From DRTC01 sp964521025 (GTDB lineage: Bacteria; Cloacimonadota; Cloacimonadia; Cloacimonadales; TCS61): a stretch of 64,000 nt of DNA. The notes beneath the pieces are model-generated. The model was not told the origin of the DNA and searched no databases. It worked only from the letters and a program-made list of their open reading frames with translations. The translations under genes were made by a program, and so were the position numbers. How positions within the stretch are numbered: position 1 is the stretch's first letter; every line of letters begins with the position of its first letter. Positions 43,616-51,963 of this stretch are shown piece after piece. Where the stretch lies: assembly GCA_964521025.1 (NCBI GenBank), contig CAZFPK010000008.1, positions 32,447 through 96,446 on the forward strand. Reading direction: 5' to 3'.

Positions 43616-44266
43616 ATGAACAAATTCAAATGGAGTATTTTCGTAATCATCATCCAGATAATTTTAGCATTATATTTAGGGTGGAACTTACCGGATGATG
43701 CAAAAATTCCCAGTCATTGGAATATCAAAGGTGAGATCGATAATTATGTCGGGAAATGGACCGGGATCCTGCTTTTTCCAGCGATTAATATCGGGATTTT
43801 ATTACTTTTTATTGTTTTACCGTATATCTCTGTGCGTTATAAAAAAGCAAAAGAAAGATTTAATTTAATTCTTCCCTTAATTTCGCTCATCATCATCTTT
43901 TTCTTTGCCTGCATCCATATTTATACAATTCTATTGGCAAAAAAAGTTATCTGCCCGGCAGCTAATCCCATATTTTTTCTTATGGGAATGATGTTCATCT
44001 TTCTGGGAAATGTTCTTCCCAAAATTCCTTCCAATTTCTTTGCCGGAATCCGCACTCCCTGGACTTTATCATCGGAAAATGTCTGGAGGAAAACGCATCG
44101 TTCAGGTGGTTATAGTTTTGTTCTGGGAGGTTTGCTTATGATTATGGTTCCATTGCTCTGGAGGAATTCGCAAACAGCTTTGATTGTGATGTCTATTTTG
44201 TTTTTGGGAGCGATTTTATATCCGGTTTTGTATTCTTTTGTTTTGTATAAGAAAGAAGGAAAATAG
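43616..44266 (+). CDS. SdpI-family membrane protein (DUF1648 + SdpI)
   Basis: A 216-residue protein with about six membrane segments. The N-terminal DUF1648 part has the hallmark PSHWNIKGEIDNYVGKW, and the C-terminal SdpI part has NFFAGIRTPWTLSSENVWRKTHR. SdpI proteins give immunity to secreted peptide toxins and can sequester the SdpR repressor. No toxin gene (sdpC) is seen nearby. The AGGAG ribosome site in front of the ATG is the end of the last family F repeat unit. Confidence 0.88.
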   Translation: MNKFKWSIFVIIIQIILALYLGWNLPDDAKIPSHWNIKGEIDNYVGKWTGILLFPAINIGILLLFIVLPYISVRYKKAKERFNLILPLISLIIIFFFACIHIYTILLAKKVICPAANPIFFLMGMMFIFLGNVLPKIPSNFFAGIRTPWTLSSENVWRKTHRSGGYSFVLGGLLMIMVPLLWRNSQTALIVMSILFLGAILYPVLYSFVLYKKEGK

Positions 44267-44351
44267 CTTTTTTTTATCGTCCAAATTCCACTCTATAAGA
44301 AGCTCTATAAGAATTTGCCTAAATTTTTAAAAGGGTGAGGAGATTTTTTTC

Positions 44352-44373
44352 TTGACAGATACTACACCTGTAG
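44352..44373 (+). promoter_or_regulatory. Probable BlaI operator with -35 box
   Basis: TTGACA at 44352 is followed by the palindrome CTACA-CC-TGTAG (44362-44373). TACA/TGTA palindromes are the known targets of BlaI/MecI repressors, and such a repressor is encoded 32 bp downstream. No good -10 box is visible. Confidence 0.6.
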
Positions 44374-44404
44374 GAAGTTTACCACAGAAGTAGGAGAATG
44401 AAAA

Positions 44405-44785
44405 ATGAAAAGAATTAATATCAGCAATCTGGAATGGGAAATCTTACGAATAATCTGGCAGAAAGGAAAAATCACGGTAAAGGAGATTTCAAAAGCACTT
44501 TCCGAACCGAATAAAAGAGCATATACAACCATCCAGACTTATATGGAACGAATGATCGAGAAAGGATTTCTAACCAAAGAAAAGATTGGTTTGGTGAATT
44601 TTTATCATGCTGCTGTGCAAAAAAAAAATTTTATCAGTAAAGAAACTTCCAAATTTATCCAAAATGTATTCGCTGGTTCCTATTCCAATTTTGCTGCCTA
44701 TCTTTTTGATTCGGATAAACTCGAAAAAAATGATGTTGAGAAAATCAAAAAAATGATTGAAAAAAAGGAACGAGAAGATGATTGA
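44405..44785 (+). CDS. BlaI/MecI-family repressor
   Basis: A 126-residue winged-helix protein: ISNLEWEILRIIWQKGKITVKEISKAL, then YTTIQTYMERMIEKGFLTKEK, and a C-terminal dimerisation helix with the FAGSY segment. It is overlapped by 8 bp by the M56 peptidase gene, the usual BlaI-BlaR1 pair in which the membrane peptidase triggers loss of the repressor. No beta-lactamase gene is in the window, so the target may be general envelope stress. Confidence 0.92.
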   Translation: MKRINISNLEWEILRIIWQKGKITVKEISKALSEPNKRAYTTIQTYMERMIEKGFLTKEKIGLVNFYHAAVQKKNFISKETSKFIQNVFAGSYSNFAAYLFDSDKLEKNDVEKIKKMIEKKEREDD

Positions 44786-46061
44786 GACAATTTCCCATCT
44801 CTGGTTCGACTTTTTCCTCGAAAATTCACTCCATCTTTTTATATTTTTTGGAATCATCTCTATTGTTGCATTTTTAGCCAGAAAAAGTACTCCCCTGTTT
44901 TTGTCATATTTATGGCTGATTTTATTCCTGAAAGCAATTTTACCACCCAGAATTAATTTACCGGTTTTTTCCGAAATTATGCCGATTTCAACAAATATTC
45001 TGCCACGGTTTTTTATCTCAAATTCGGAAATATCTTCATCGTTTCCTTACAAAACAGTTTTGTTTATTACCTGGTTTTTTGTTGCTCTGTTATTGTTCTT
45101 TCTTCAAATAATCCTGGAAATAAAACTGGAGAAAAAATTGTCTTATTCAAAGGAAGCAGATTTCACGGAAATCGTATCCAAACTAAAATCAAAGTTGGAA
45201 ATTAAGAAAAAGATTAAGATTTATTTATCTGATAATATTTCCGTACCTTTGACCCGCTCATTTTTGAAACCGAAAATATTTTTACCTGCCGATGCAAAAA
45301 AATGGAATTTTAATGAACTTAATTCCATTATTGCTCATGAAATGGCTCATATTAAGCGAAAAGATATAATTTTTCAGATATTTGAAACACTGATTAATGT
45401 CTTGTATTTTTTTCATCCGTTTATCTGGTTTGCTCGAAATCAATCGAGTCTGCATAGAGAAAAGATTTGTGATGAAATGGCGATGAAAGCGAACAAAGGG
45501 AATTCACTTGCTTATGGAAAATGCGTTTTGGAAACCCTGAAGAATTGTCTGGATTCGAAAGCAAAACTGGGATATAAATTTGCTTTGATAGATGGTTTCA
45601 TTTTTTCAAAAAAGTCGATTATACAAAGGTTTGAGTATATTTTAAAGCGAAAGGAGGAGAAAATGTTGAAGTTAAAAGTTGCTCAAAGATTGTTGTTAGT
45701 CTTTTTAGTTATCGGTGGATTGCTGTATGCTATGGATGATTCGCTAACGGTCAAAACGAAAATCGATTCCATGAGGTTTGTTATTTATGATGTTGCCCCT
45801 AAATTGCTTAAACAGGTTAATCCGAAATATCCGGTTGCAGAAAAAAAGAAAGGGTTGGAAGGACAAATCTGGTTGGAAGTGGAAGTAAAGGCGGATGGAA
45901 CCGTGGGAGAGATTTCTGTGACTGAAAACAAAACAGGGAGTACGGAATTAGCAAAAACCGGTATCGATGCAGTTAAAAAATGGAAGTTCGAGCCGGCGTT
46001 GAAAGATGGAAAAGCGATTAAAGCTTGGATTACATTTCCGGTTGTATTTGAGTTAGAATAG
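44778..46061 (+). CDS. BlaR1-type M56 membrane peptidase with C-terminal TonB domain
   Basis: A 428-residue protein; the ATG at 44778 inside the blaI end is preferred to the TTG at 44757. Four or so membrane helices surround an M56 zinc peptidase with the HEMAHIKRKD (HExxH) motif. Instead of a penicillin-binding sensor, the periplasmic C-terminus is a TonB-type domain (VNPKYPVAEKKKGLEGQIWL...AVKKWKFEPAL). M56-TonB fusions are common in the Bacteroidota group. TonB contact with an outer-membrane receptor could provide the signal, which is inference. Confidence 0.9.
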   Translation: MIETISHLWFDFFLENSLHLFIFFGIISIVAFLARKSTPLFLSYLWLILFLKAILPPRINLPVFSEIMPISTNILPRFFISNSEISSSFPYKTVLFITWFFVALLLFFLQIILEIKLEKKLSYSKEADFTEIVSKLKSKLEIKKKIKIYLSDNISVPLTRSFLKPKIFLPADAKKWNFNELNSIIAHEMAHIKRKDIIFQIFETLINVLYFFHPFIWFARNQSSLHREKICDEMAMKANKGNSLAYGKCVLETLKNCLDSKAKLGYKFALIDGFIFSKKSIIQRFEYILKRKEEKMLKLKVAQRLLLVFLVIGGLLYAMDDSLTVKTKIDSMRFVIYDVAPKLLKQVNPKYPVAEKKKGLEGQIWLEVEVKADGTVGEISVTENKTGSTELAKTGIDAVKKWKFEPALKDGKAIKAWITFPVVFELE

Positions 46062-46186
46062 TTGAATTGCTCTCATCATAAATTTCATTGATGAATATTC
46101 TTTTTGATAAGTTTTTAATATTGTTTATCAAAGAAGATTATCAAATTCCAAAGGAGAGGAATAAGAGAGACTTTCATTCCGGTTTT

Positions 46187-46399
46187 TTAGGCATACATCA
46201 ATCTTTGTTCTTTTGCTGTCGGAATGGGATCACCGAATTCTTTCGCAGTATCGAGCCATAACTGGATAGCATCTTGAGAATTATCCAATGCTTCTTCGTA
46301 GGTTTTTCCATGAGCAGAACAACCGGGTAATTCGGGAACTTCCGCGATATAAAGATTATCTGTTTTATCCCAATAAATGATTATTTCATATTTATACAT
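46187..46399 (-). CDS. hicB: HicB-family antitoxin
   Basis: A 70-residue HicB protein: YKYEIIIYWDKTDNLYIAEV, PELPGCSAHGKTYEEAL, and IQLWLDTAKEFGDPIP. The partial RNase H-like fold is complete, but there is no separate C-terminal DNA-binding domain. The ATG at 46399 overlaps the end of hicA by 8 bp. HicB binds and blocks the HicA mRNase. Confidence 0.9.
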   Translation of the reverse strand: MYKYEIIIYWDKTDNLYIAEVPELPGCSAHGKTYEEALDNSQDAIQLWLDTAKEFGDPIPTAKEQRLMYA

Positions 46400-46649
46400 T
46401 AATTGCTCCAAATAATTTATATTTTGCTAAAATTTCTCTTACTTGCTTAACTTGATATGATTTTGCATTGTTTCCGTCTTTTTGGAGATTAATTTTTTCA
46501 TAAACTCCTTCTTTTCTAAAAAGGTGGTGACTTCCTTTTATTCTTTCTACAAATCCGTGTTTTTTCAAAAAATTACATAATTTATCAAAGTTTATATTAT
46601 TATCTGATGAACCGCTTAAAATCTTTAACAAAATCTTATCATATTTCAA
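46392..46649 (-). CDS. hicA: HicA-family toxin
   Basis: An 85-residue protein that starts at TTG 46649 after an AAAGAGG site. The dsRBD-like fold is recognised by LCNFLKKHGFVERIKGSHHLFR, with the catalytic His in GSHH, and VKQVREILAKYKL at the end. It is slightly longer than the usual 60-80 residues owing to an N-terminal stretch. It forms a toxin-first pair with hicB, inserted between two unrelated plus-strand genes. Confidence 0.88.
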   Translation of the reverse strand: MKYDKILLKILSGSSDNNINFDKLCNFLKKHGFVERIKGSHHLFRKEGVYEKINLQKDGNNAKSYQVKQVREILAKYKLFGAINV

Positions 46650-46790
46650 AATATACCTCTTTCCTTAATTAGGAAATTAACTTGATAAACTAAATTTACT
46701 CAATCACTTAATTGTCAAATTATTTTCGGATTTTTTTTAAATCGATAAATTTTCCTTGCCAGATTATTTCCCGAAATTATTCAACAACCA

Positions 46791-47924
46791 GTGAAAAAAA
46801 TGAAAGAGTTGTTGGATTTTAACATTTTGGAAAAAGAAACAAAAGCCATTTTCCTGGTTTTCTTCGTATTGAATGTGGTTTTGTTAAATTCGCTTTCATT
46901 CAAAAATGAGATCAAAACCAGGACCAACCTTTTTGAAAAAAAAAGTTCCCAACAATATCATTTAGGAATTTCCTATAAACCGGAAATCTACCGGGAAATT
47001 ATTCAAAAAGAGTCTTTTTCACTCGATTTGGAGACAATTGTTAATTTGAGTTTCCAAAATGTGAAAAATGATAAAAAAACATTTTCCGAAACTGCTGCTG
47101 ATTTCTATCGAGGTTGGATAAGATTTAATGCTGAAAAATATGAAATTCGTTTTGGATTGCAGCAGGTAAATTTCGGACCGGCATTTCTACTCCGCTCTCT
47201 CAAATGGTTCGACCTGATAAATCCGCAGGATCCTTTAGCAGAAACCGAAGGAGTGACTTCCTTACTTTTTCGTTATTTTTTCTTAAATAATGCAAATATC
47301 TGGTTCTGGAGTTTGTTAGGACAAAATGAAATCAAGGATTTGGAAATGCTGAATTCCAAAGATAATTCACTGGAATTTGGCGGCAGATTTCAATATCCGT
47401 TCAAGATTTGCGAATCGGCTCTTTCCTTTCATCATCGAAAATTAGAGAATTCTGATTATGATTTGGAATTCAGATTCGGCTTCGATTCCCGCTTTGATTT
47501 ATTGATTGGTTTCTGGCTGGAAACTTTTTTATCAAGATTTGAAGGAAATGAAAATTCTGCCTGGACAAAAATGTTCACATTTGGTGCGGATTACACGCTC
47601 CCTTTCCTGAATGGAATTCATTTTTTGGCTGAACATCAAAATGGTTCGCAATTCACTACTGAAATAAGTGATTTCCCAAAGGATTTACAATTATCAGCAA
47701 TTTCAGCAGACTTTGCAACCGGTTTTTTCAGCAAATTCAGGACTATTTTTTCTTATGATTGGATTTCGGAAAACTGGTATCGATTTATTTCTTATCAGAT
47801 GAGTTTCGATTACTGGAGTTTTTACATGAACTTTCTCTGGAATCCGCAAAATGGGAATATCGATTATGAGGAGATTTATTTTGATGGAAAAAGTGTGCAG
47901 TTGATGATTGTGGTTAATTTTTAG
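46791..47924 (+). CDS. Probable outer-membrane beta-barrel protein
   Basis: A 377-residue protein with an N-terminal hydrophobic segment (AIFLVFFVLNVVLLNSLSF) that can act as a signal peptide. It then has many alternating aromatic strands (for instance YHLGISYKPEIYR, FYRGWIRFNAEKYEIRFGL, FYMNFLWNP) and ends in Phe, as barrel proteins do. The start is GTG 46791; no strong ribosome site is seen. It is followed by a LolD-like ATPase, two FtsX-like permeases and a LolA-like protein, so it may be the outer-membrane partner of that export system. It matches no family I can name. Confidence 0.6.
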   Translation: MKKMKELLDFNILEKETKAIFLVFFVLNVVLLNSLSFKNEIKTRTNLFEKKSSQQYHLGISYKPEIYREIIQKESFSLDLETIVNLSFQNVKNDKKTFSETAADFYRGWIRFNAEKYEIRFGLQQVNFGPAFLLRSLKWFDLINPQDPLAETEGVTSLLFRYFFLNNANIWFWSLLGQNEIKDLEMLNSKDNSLEFGGRFQYPFKICESALSFHHRKLENSDYDLEFRFGFDSRFDLLIGFWLETFLSRFEGNENSAWTKMFTFGADYTLPFLNGIHFLAEHQNGSQFTTEISDFPKDLQLSAISADFATGFFSKFRTIFSYDWISENWYRFISYQMSFDYWSFYMNFLWNPQNGNIDYEEIYFDGKSVQLMIVVNF

Positions 47925-47929
47925 ATAAC

Positions 47930-48227
47930 TCACCCCAGCCCTCTCTTAAAAAGAGAGGGAGATTTATGGACTTTGCCAAAATTCCGGCAGAGAAATTCTT
48001 TAAAGATAATTTTCGCATAGATTTATTAAAGTGGAGTTTTCAAAAGAGTTATGAGAAAAAACATTACATTATCAAAATTGAGGAATTAAATGAATTTTAT
48101 CCTTATTTCCAAAAGTTCAGACAGTGTTTGCACTATTAAGTTGGTTTTATCATCAAAATAAATTTGGTTTCCTCTAAAAATTCCCCTTCTCTTCCCAAGA
48201 GAAGGGGTTAGGGGATGAGTTAAAAGA
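47930..48227. repeat. Family A palindromic element with an inner open frame
   Basis: AACTCACCCCAGCCCTCTC opens at 47930 and CCCTTCTCTTCCCAAGAGAA with GGGGTTAGGGGATGAGTT closes at 48227. The ends match the elements at 7139 and 11279, but the inner part is about 210 bp longer. The 309-bp gap 47925-48233 holds only this element and the small frame described next. Confidence 0.6.
47966..48139 (+). other. 57-codon open frame inside the family A element
   Basis: MDFAKIPAEKFFKDNFRIDL is followed by a Lys/Tyr/Phe-rich part ending in RQCLHY and a stop. It lies wholly between the two ends of the repeat. Composition is protein-like, but there is no clear partner or family. It could be a captured gene fragment or chance. 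Confidence 0.3.
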
Positions 48228-48233
48228 GGAAAA

Positions 48234-48950
48234 ATGAATAAAGATTTAATCATCATCGAAAATATGACCAAAAAATATCCGATGGGAATTACGCAATTCA
48301 CCGCTCTGCAGGATATTAATCTTAATTTTTCGGAAGGAGAATTTACCGGAGTTGTGGGACCGAGTGGTTCCGGGAAAACTACTCTTCTGAATATCATCGG
48401 TTCTCTCGATTCTCAAACTGAAGGTGAAGTTAAGGTTTTGGGATTATCCATAAAAAAACTTTCAGCGAAAAAATCCGCGATATTGCGAAGTCAGCATTTC
48501 GGATTTATTTTCCAGACATACAACCTGCTTCCGGTTTATACGGTTTTTGAGAATGTGGAATTTCCGCTGCTGCTGTTGAAAATGAATACATTGGAACGGA
48601 AAAAAGCAGTCGAAGATGCACTTGCCTGGGTCGGACTTACCGATAAAACGAAATCGCGCCCAGCACAACTTTCCGGCGGAGAATGTCAGCGAGTTGCTAT
48701 TGCCAGAGCAGTTGTGAAAAAACCGGATTTAGTACTGGCAGATGAACCGACAGCCAATCTCGATGCAGATAATTCCCATCACATCCTGAAAACAATGGAA
48801 AAGATCAATCGAGAATTGGGAACGACTTTCATCTTCTCTACGCATGATGCGAAAGTTATTAAATATCTGAAAAGGAAAATTACGCTGTTTGACGGAAAAG
48901 TAGCGAAGGATGAACAACTTCCGAATGTACGAAGTTCTTCGGAATGTTGA
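48234..48950 (+). CDS. LolD/MacB-type ABC transporter ATP-binding protein
   Basis: A 238-residue ATPase with Walker A GPSGSGKTT, Q-loop FQTYNLLP, signature LSGGECQRVAIARA, Walker B LVLADEPTANLD and the switch FSTHD. This is the MacB/LolD subclass that works with FtsX-like permeases. The last residues (LPNVRSSSEC) are encoded by a dispersed repeat that begins at 48917, so the gene's native end was overwritten or extended by it. The two permeases downstream are its partners. Confidence 0.93.
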   Translation: MNKDLIIIENMTKKYPMGITQFTALQDINLNFSEGEFTGVVGPSGSGKTTLLNIIGSLDSQTEGEVKVLGLSIKKLSAKKSAILRSQHFGFIFQTYNLLPVYTVFENVEFPLLLLKMNTLERKKAVEDALAWVGLTDKTKSRPAQLSGGECQRVAIARAVVKKPDLVLADEPTANLDADNSHHILKTMEKINRELGTTFIFSTHDAKVIKYLKRKITLFDGKVAKDEQLPNVRSSSEC

Positions 48951-49094
48951 ACTCCAATACGAAAGTAAAGCAAAGCACTTCGGAATGTTGAACTTTTTAT
49001 AAAACTATCAGAAAAAAGAAATTCTTCAAATGTTGAACATTATTACTTTGAGAAAAACAAAACAATCGGATGACCTGCGGACAATCCGATGTTT
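48917..49094. repeat. Repeat pair D, copy 1 (within the Lol-like operon)
   Basis: A CTTCCGAATG...CTTCGGAATGTTG hairpin (48918-48950), an extra half-copy near 48977, and AATCGGATGACCTGCGGACA with ATCCGATGTT (49060-49094). The same two-part unit recurs at 50288 and 51670, so each gap from the ATPase to the LolA-like gene has one. Confidence 0.75.
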
Positions 49095-49111
49095 TTAAAA
49101 AGGAAGAAATC

Positions 49112-50284
49112 GTGATTTTAAAGTTAGCCTTTAGAAATATATTCGGAGCAGGATTACGAACTTGGCTCAATGTGTTCATCCTTTCTCTGGCTTATTTTGC
49201 CATTATTTTGATGCAGGGAATGTTCGAGGGCTGGCAGAAAGATGCAACAATTCAGATCCGACAATGGGATATCGGAGCCGGACAATTCCGGCAGGAAAAC
49301 TACGATCCGTACGATCCCTTCACCATCGATGAAAGTCATGCTCCCATCCCGGAAGAATTAGAAAAAGATATCAATGAAAAAAACGCAGTTCCGATCCTGA
49401 TCGCATCCGCAACTGTTTTCCCGGAAGGAAGGATGAGAAGAGTTTTGCTGAAAGGAATCGCTCCTGAGCAGCAACTTTTGAAAATTCCCACAAAATTTCA
49501 GTCGAATAATTCTGATGAGATAAATGTTGTAATCGGTTCCCGGATGGCAAAATCGATGGATTTGAAGATTGGTGATTATTTGACAATTCGCTGGCGGGAT
49601 AAATTCGGAACTTTCGATGCTGTCGATGTGAAAATCGCGCAAATATTCAATACAACCGTTTTGACGATCGATGCCAATCAAATCTGGATTTCAAGAAAAA
49701 ATCTTGAAGAAATGCTGGAAATGGAGAATGAAGCAACTTTGATCGTGATAAATGAAAAAGTCGATATTTCGGAAATATCCGGTTGGAAATTCCGCGATCT
49801 CGATTTCCTGCTGCAGGATTTGAATGCCATGGTTCAGGCAAAAAAAGTCGGCTCCATATTTTTCTTCTTCATCCTCTTATTTATGGCAATGATCGCTATT
49901 TTCGATACGCAAATTCTCTCGATTTTCCGAAGAAGAAAGGAAATGGGAACAATGATGGCTCTCGGTATGACCCGTCAAAAGATCATTCGACTTTTCACTC
50001 TGGAAGGAAGTTTGCATGCATTGCTGGCGATCTTTATGGGAGCAATTTACGGAATTCCCTTATTAAATTATTTATCGATAGTCGGGATCAAGATTGGAAT
50101 GTCGGCGGAAGACTTCGGTTTGAGCGGAATCACGGACAGTCTATATCCGCAATACGGCTGGAAACTGGTTGTCGGAACAATCGTGATCGTTTTATTCACG
50201 ACTACGATTGTCAGTTATCTTCCAACCAGGAAAATCGCAAAACTAAAACCGACAGATGCACTACGAGGGAAGATGACGAAATGA
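49112..50284 (+). CDS. FtsX/LolC-like ABC permease, first of two
   Basis: A 391-residue permease. GTG 49112 with AGGAAG upstream is preferred over the longer frame from 49070, whose start is encoded by repeat D. An N-terminal membrane helix (AFRNIFGAGLRTWLNVFILS) is followed by a periplasmic MacB_PCD-type domain of about 230 residues, then three C-terminal helices with the FtsX motif RRRKEMGTMMALGMTRQKI. It pairs with the LolD-like ATPase, probably to extract or move lipoproteins or other envelope molecules. Confidence 0.9.
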   Translation: MILKLAFRNIFGAGLRTWLNVFILSLAYFAIILMQGMFEGWQKDATIQIRQWDIGAGQFRQENYDPYDPFTIDESHAPIPEELEKDINEKNAVPILIASATVFPEGRMRRVLLKGIAPEQQLLKIPTKFQSNNSDEINVVIGSRMAKSMDLKIGDYLTIRWRDKFGTFDAVDVKIAQIFNTTVLTIDANQIWISRKNLEEMLEMENEATLIVINEKVDISEISGWKFRDLDFLLQDLNAMVQAKKVGSIFFFFILLFMAMIAIFDTQILSIFRRRKEMGTMMALGMTRQKIIRLFTLEGSLHALLAIFMGAIYGIPLLNYLSIVGIKIGMSAEDFGLSGITDSLYPQYGWKLVVGTIVIVLFTTTIVSYLPTRKIAKLKPTDALRGKMTK

Positions 50285-50287
50285 ATA

Positions 50288-50383
50288 ACTTCCGAATGTG
50301 TGAAGCACTTCGGAATGTTGTACATCGCAACTTTAACAAAGAGATACTAGAACAATCGGATGTACTGCGGACAATCCGATGTT
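50288..50383. repeat. Repeat pair D, copy 2
   Basis: CTTCCGAATGTGTGAAGCAC with TTCGGAATGTTG (50288-50320) and AATCGGATGTACTGCGGACA with ATCCGATGTT (50352-50383) fill the gap between the two permeases. The final bases lead into the AGAGG ribosome site of the second permease. Confidence 0.75.
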
Positions 50384-50392
50384 AGAGGTAAA

Positions 50393-51664
50393 ATGTTCAA
50401 ATTCTTGGCAAAAGGATTATTAAGAGACAGAACCAGAACCCTTTTCCCGATCCTGATCATTTCCGGAGGTGTTGCCATTACAGTTCTGATGTATAGTTGG
50501 CTGAACGGTTTAGCAACGATGACCATTTACGAAAATGCCCGTTTTGAAACCGGTCATGTCAAAGTTGTAACACATGCTTATGCGGAAGAAATAGATCGAA
50601 AGCCGTTTGATCTGGGAATTTTGAATGTTGATGAATTGCTCACAAAATTGAATCGGGAATTTCCAGAAATCGATTGGCTTCCCAGGATCTATTTTGGAGG
50701 ATTACTCGATATTCCTGATGAAAAGGGCAGCACCAAGGTTCAAGGTGAAGTCTTTGGAATTGGGATCGACTTGTCGGTGAATTCCCTGGAAAAAGACCTT
50801 TTGAACCTGGAAAAGGCGATCATTTCAGGAAGATTGCCGACTGCTCCTGCAGAGATTTTGATCAGTTCGGGAATCGTGAAAAAACTCGATCTCAAACTTA
50901 ATGACAAACTTACGATCATAAGTTCGACCATGTTCGGTTCGATGAGTATGATGAATTTCACATTCGTGGGATCGATCAAATTTGGCATTCAAGCTCTTGA
51001 TAAAGGAGCAGTGATCGTAAATATTGGGGATGCACAATTGCTGCTCGATATGGAAAATGCTGCTGCTGAAATTCTCGGTTTTTTTCCAAATATGAAATAC
51101 GATGAACAGTTATCCTATCAAATGTCGCGAGATTTTAATGAAAAATATTCCAGCAAAAATGATGAATTTTCCAACTTGATGCTGCCCTTGAAAGAACAGA
51201 ACAATCTTGCTTCCCTCATGGCTTTGATTGAAGAACGAATGGGACTTTTTGTCTTTATTTTCATTTTTATTATGTCACTCGTACTCTGGAATTCCGGTTT
51301 GATGAACGGCATTCGCAGATACGGAGAGATCGGAGTTCGATTAGCGATCGGGGAAAGCAAATCACACATTTATCGGGCAATGATCTTCGAATCACTGATC
51401 ATCGGTTTAGTAGCAACGATTTTAGGAACATGCGTCGGTTTGCTGTTTTCATATTATCTGCAATACAAAGGAATCGATACAAGTTCAATGATGAAGGATG
51501 TTTCCGTGATCATGAGCACCAGAATGAAAGCCGAAGTGAATGCGACCAGTTATTACATCGGTTTTGTGCCGGGTTTGATCGCTTCCGTAATCGGCTCGAT
51601 CTTTTCCGGGATCGGCATTTATCGCAGGAAAACGGCTCAATTGTTTAAGGAGTTGGAAACTTAA
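50393..51664 (+). CDS. FtsX/LolE-like ABC permease, second of two
   Basis: A 423-residue permease; ATG 50393 with AGAGG upstream is preferred over 50360, which lies in the repeat. It has the same plan as the previous gene: one N-terminal helix (RTRTLFPILIISGGVAITVLM), a periplasmic domain, and three C-terminal helices with IRRYGEIGVRLAIGESKSHI. Together the two permeases resemble a LolCE heterodimer. No LolF-type fusion is seen. Confidence 0.9.
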   Translation: MFKFLAKGLLRDRTRTLFPILIISGGVAITVLMYSWLNGLATMTIYENARFETGHVKVVTHAYAEEIDRKPFDLGILNVDELLTKLNREFPEIDWLPRIYFGGLLDIPDEKGSTKVQGEVFGIGIDLSVNSLEKDLLNLEKAIISGRLPTAPAEILISSGIVKKLDLKLNDKLTIISSTMFGSMSMMNFTFVGSIKFGIQALDKGAVIVNIGDAQLLLDMENAAAEILGFFPNMKYDEQLSYQMSRDFNEKYSSKNDEFSNLMLPLKEQNNLASLMALIEERMGLFVFIFIFIMSLVLWNSGLMNGIRRYGEIGVRLAIGESKSHIYRAMIFESLIIGLVATILGTCVGLLFSYYLQYKGIDTSSMMKDVSVIMSTRMKAEVNATSYYIGFVPGLIASVIGSIFSGIGIYRRKTAQLFKELET

Positions 51665-51669
51665 ATTAA

Positions 51670-51750
51670 ACTTCCGAATGTTCGCAGAACTTCGGAATGT
51701 TGTGAATTAAACAAGGAACAATCGGATGACCTGCGGACAATCCGATGTTT
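51670..51750. repeat. Repeat pair D, copy 3
   Basis: CTTCCGAATGTTCGCAGAAC with TTCGGAATGTTG (51670-51702) and AATCGGATGACCTGCGGACA with ATCCGATGTT (51719-51750) follow the second permease directly. Confidence 0.75.
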
Positions 51751-51760
51751 CTTTCATTCA

Positions 51761-51885
51761 TCTCATTCCCAAATTGTATTTGGGAATGTTAACTTTGGAA
51801 AAGTTTTACATTGAAAATAAGAAGCGGAAATCGAAATGAAATTTCTAAAACGATTGTGTTCCCAAATGCAATTTGGGAACAAGAT
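51761..51885. repeat. Composite family C element, copy 1
   Basis: A 125-bp element: hairpin TTCCCAAAT-TGT-ATTTGGGAA (51766-51786), the segment TTTGGAAAAGTTTTACATTG, a variable middle, and a second hairpin TTCCCAAAT-GCA-ATTTGGGAA (51859-51879). The same order is found at 60805-60936. A half family B end (CCTCGGAATGACA, 51929-51941) follows. Confidence 0.7.
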
Positions 51886-51963
51886 AAGGTTCAGTTGTAG
51901 ATTCTTCGGAAGAATTCCGTTGAAGAAACCTCGGAATGACAGATAAAACCAGGAGTAAAACAA

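Noticed and set aside
49070..49111. Longer N-terminus for the first FtsX permease
   Set aside because: These codons lie at the end of repeat D. GTG 49112 with AGGAAG fits the family start ILKLAFRN. The same reasoning moves the second permease from 50360 to 50393.
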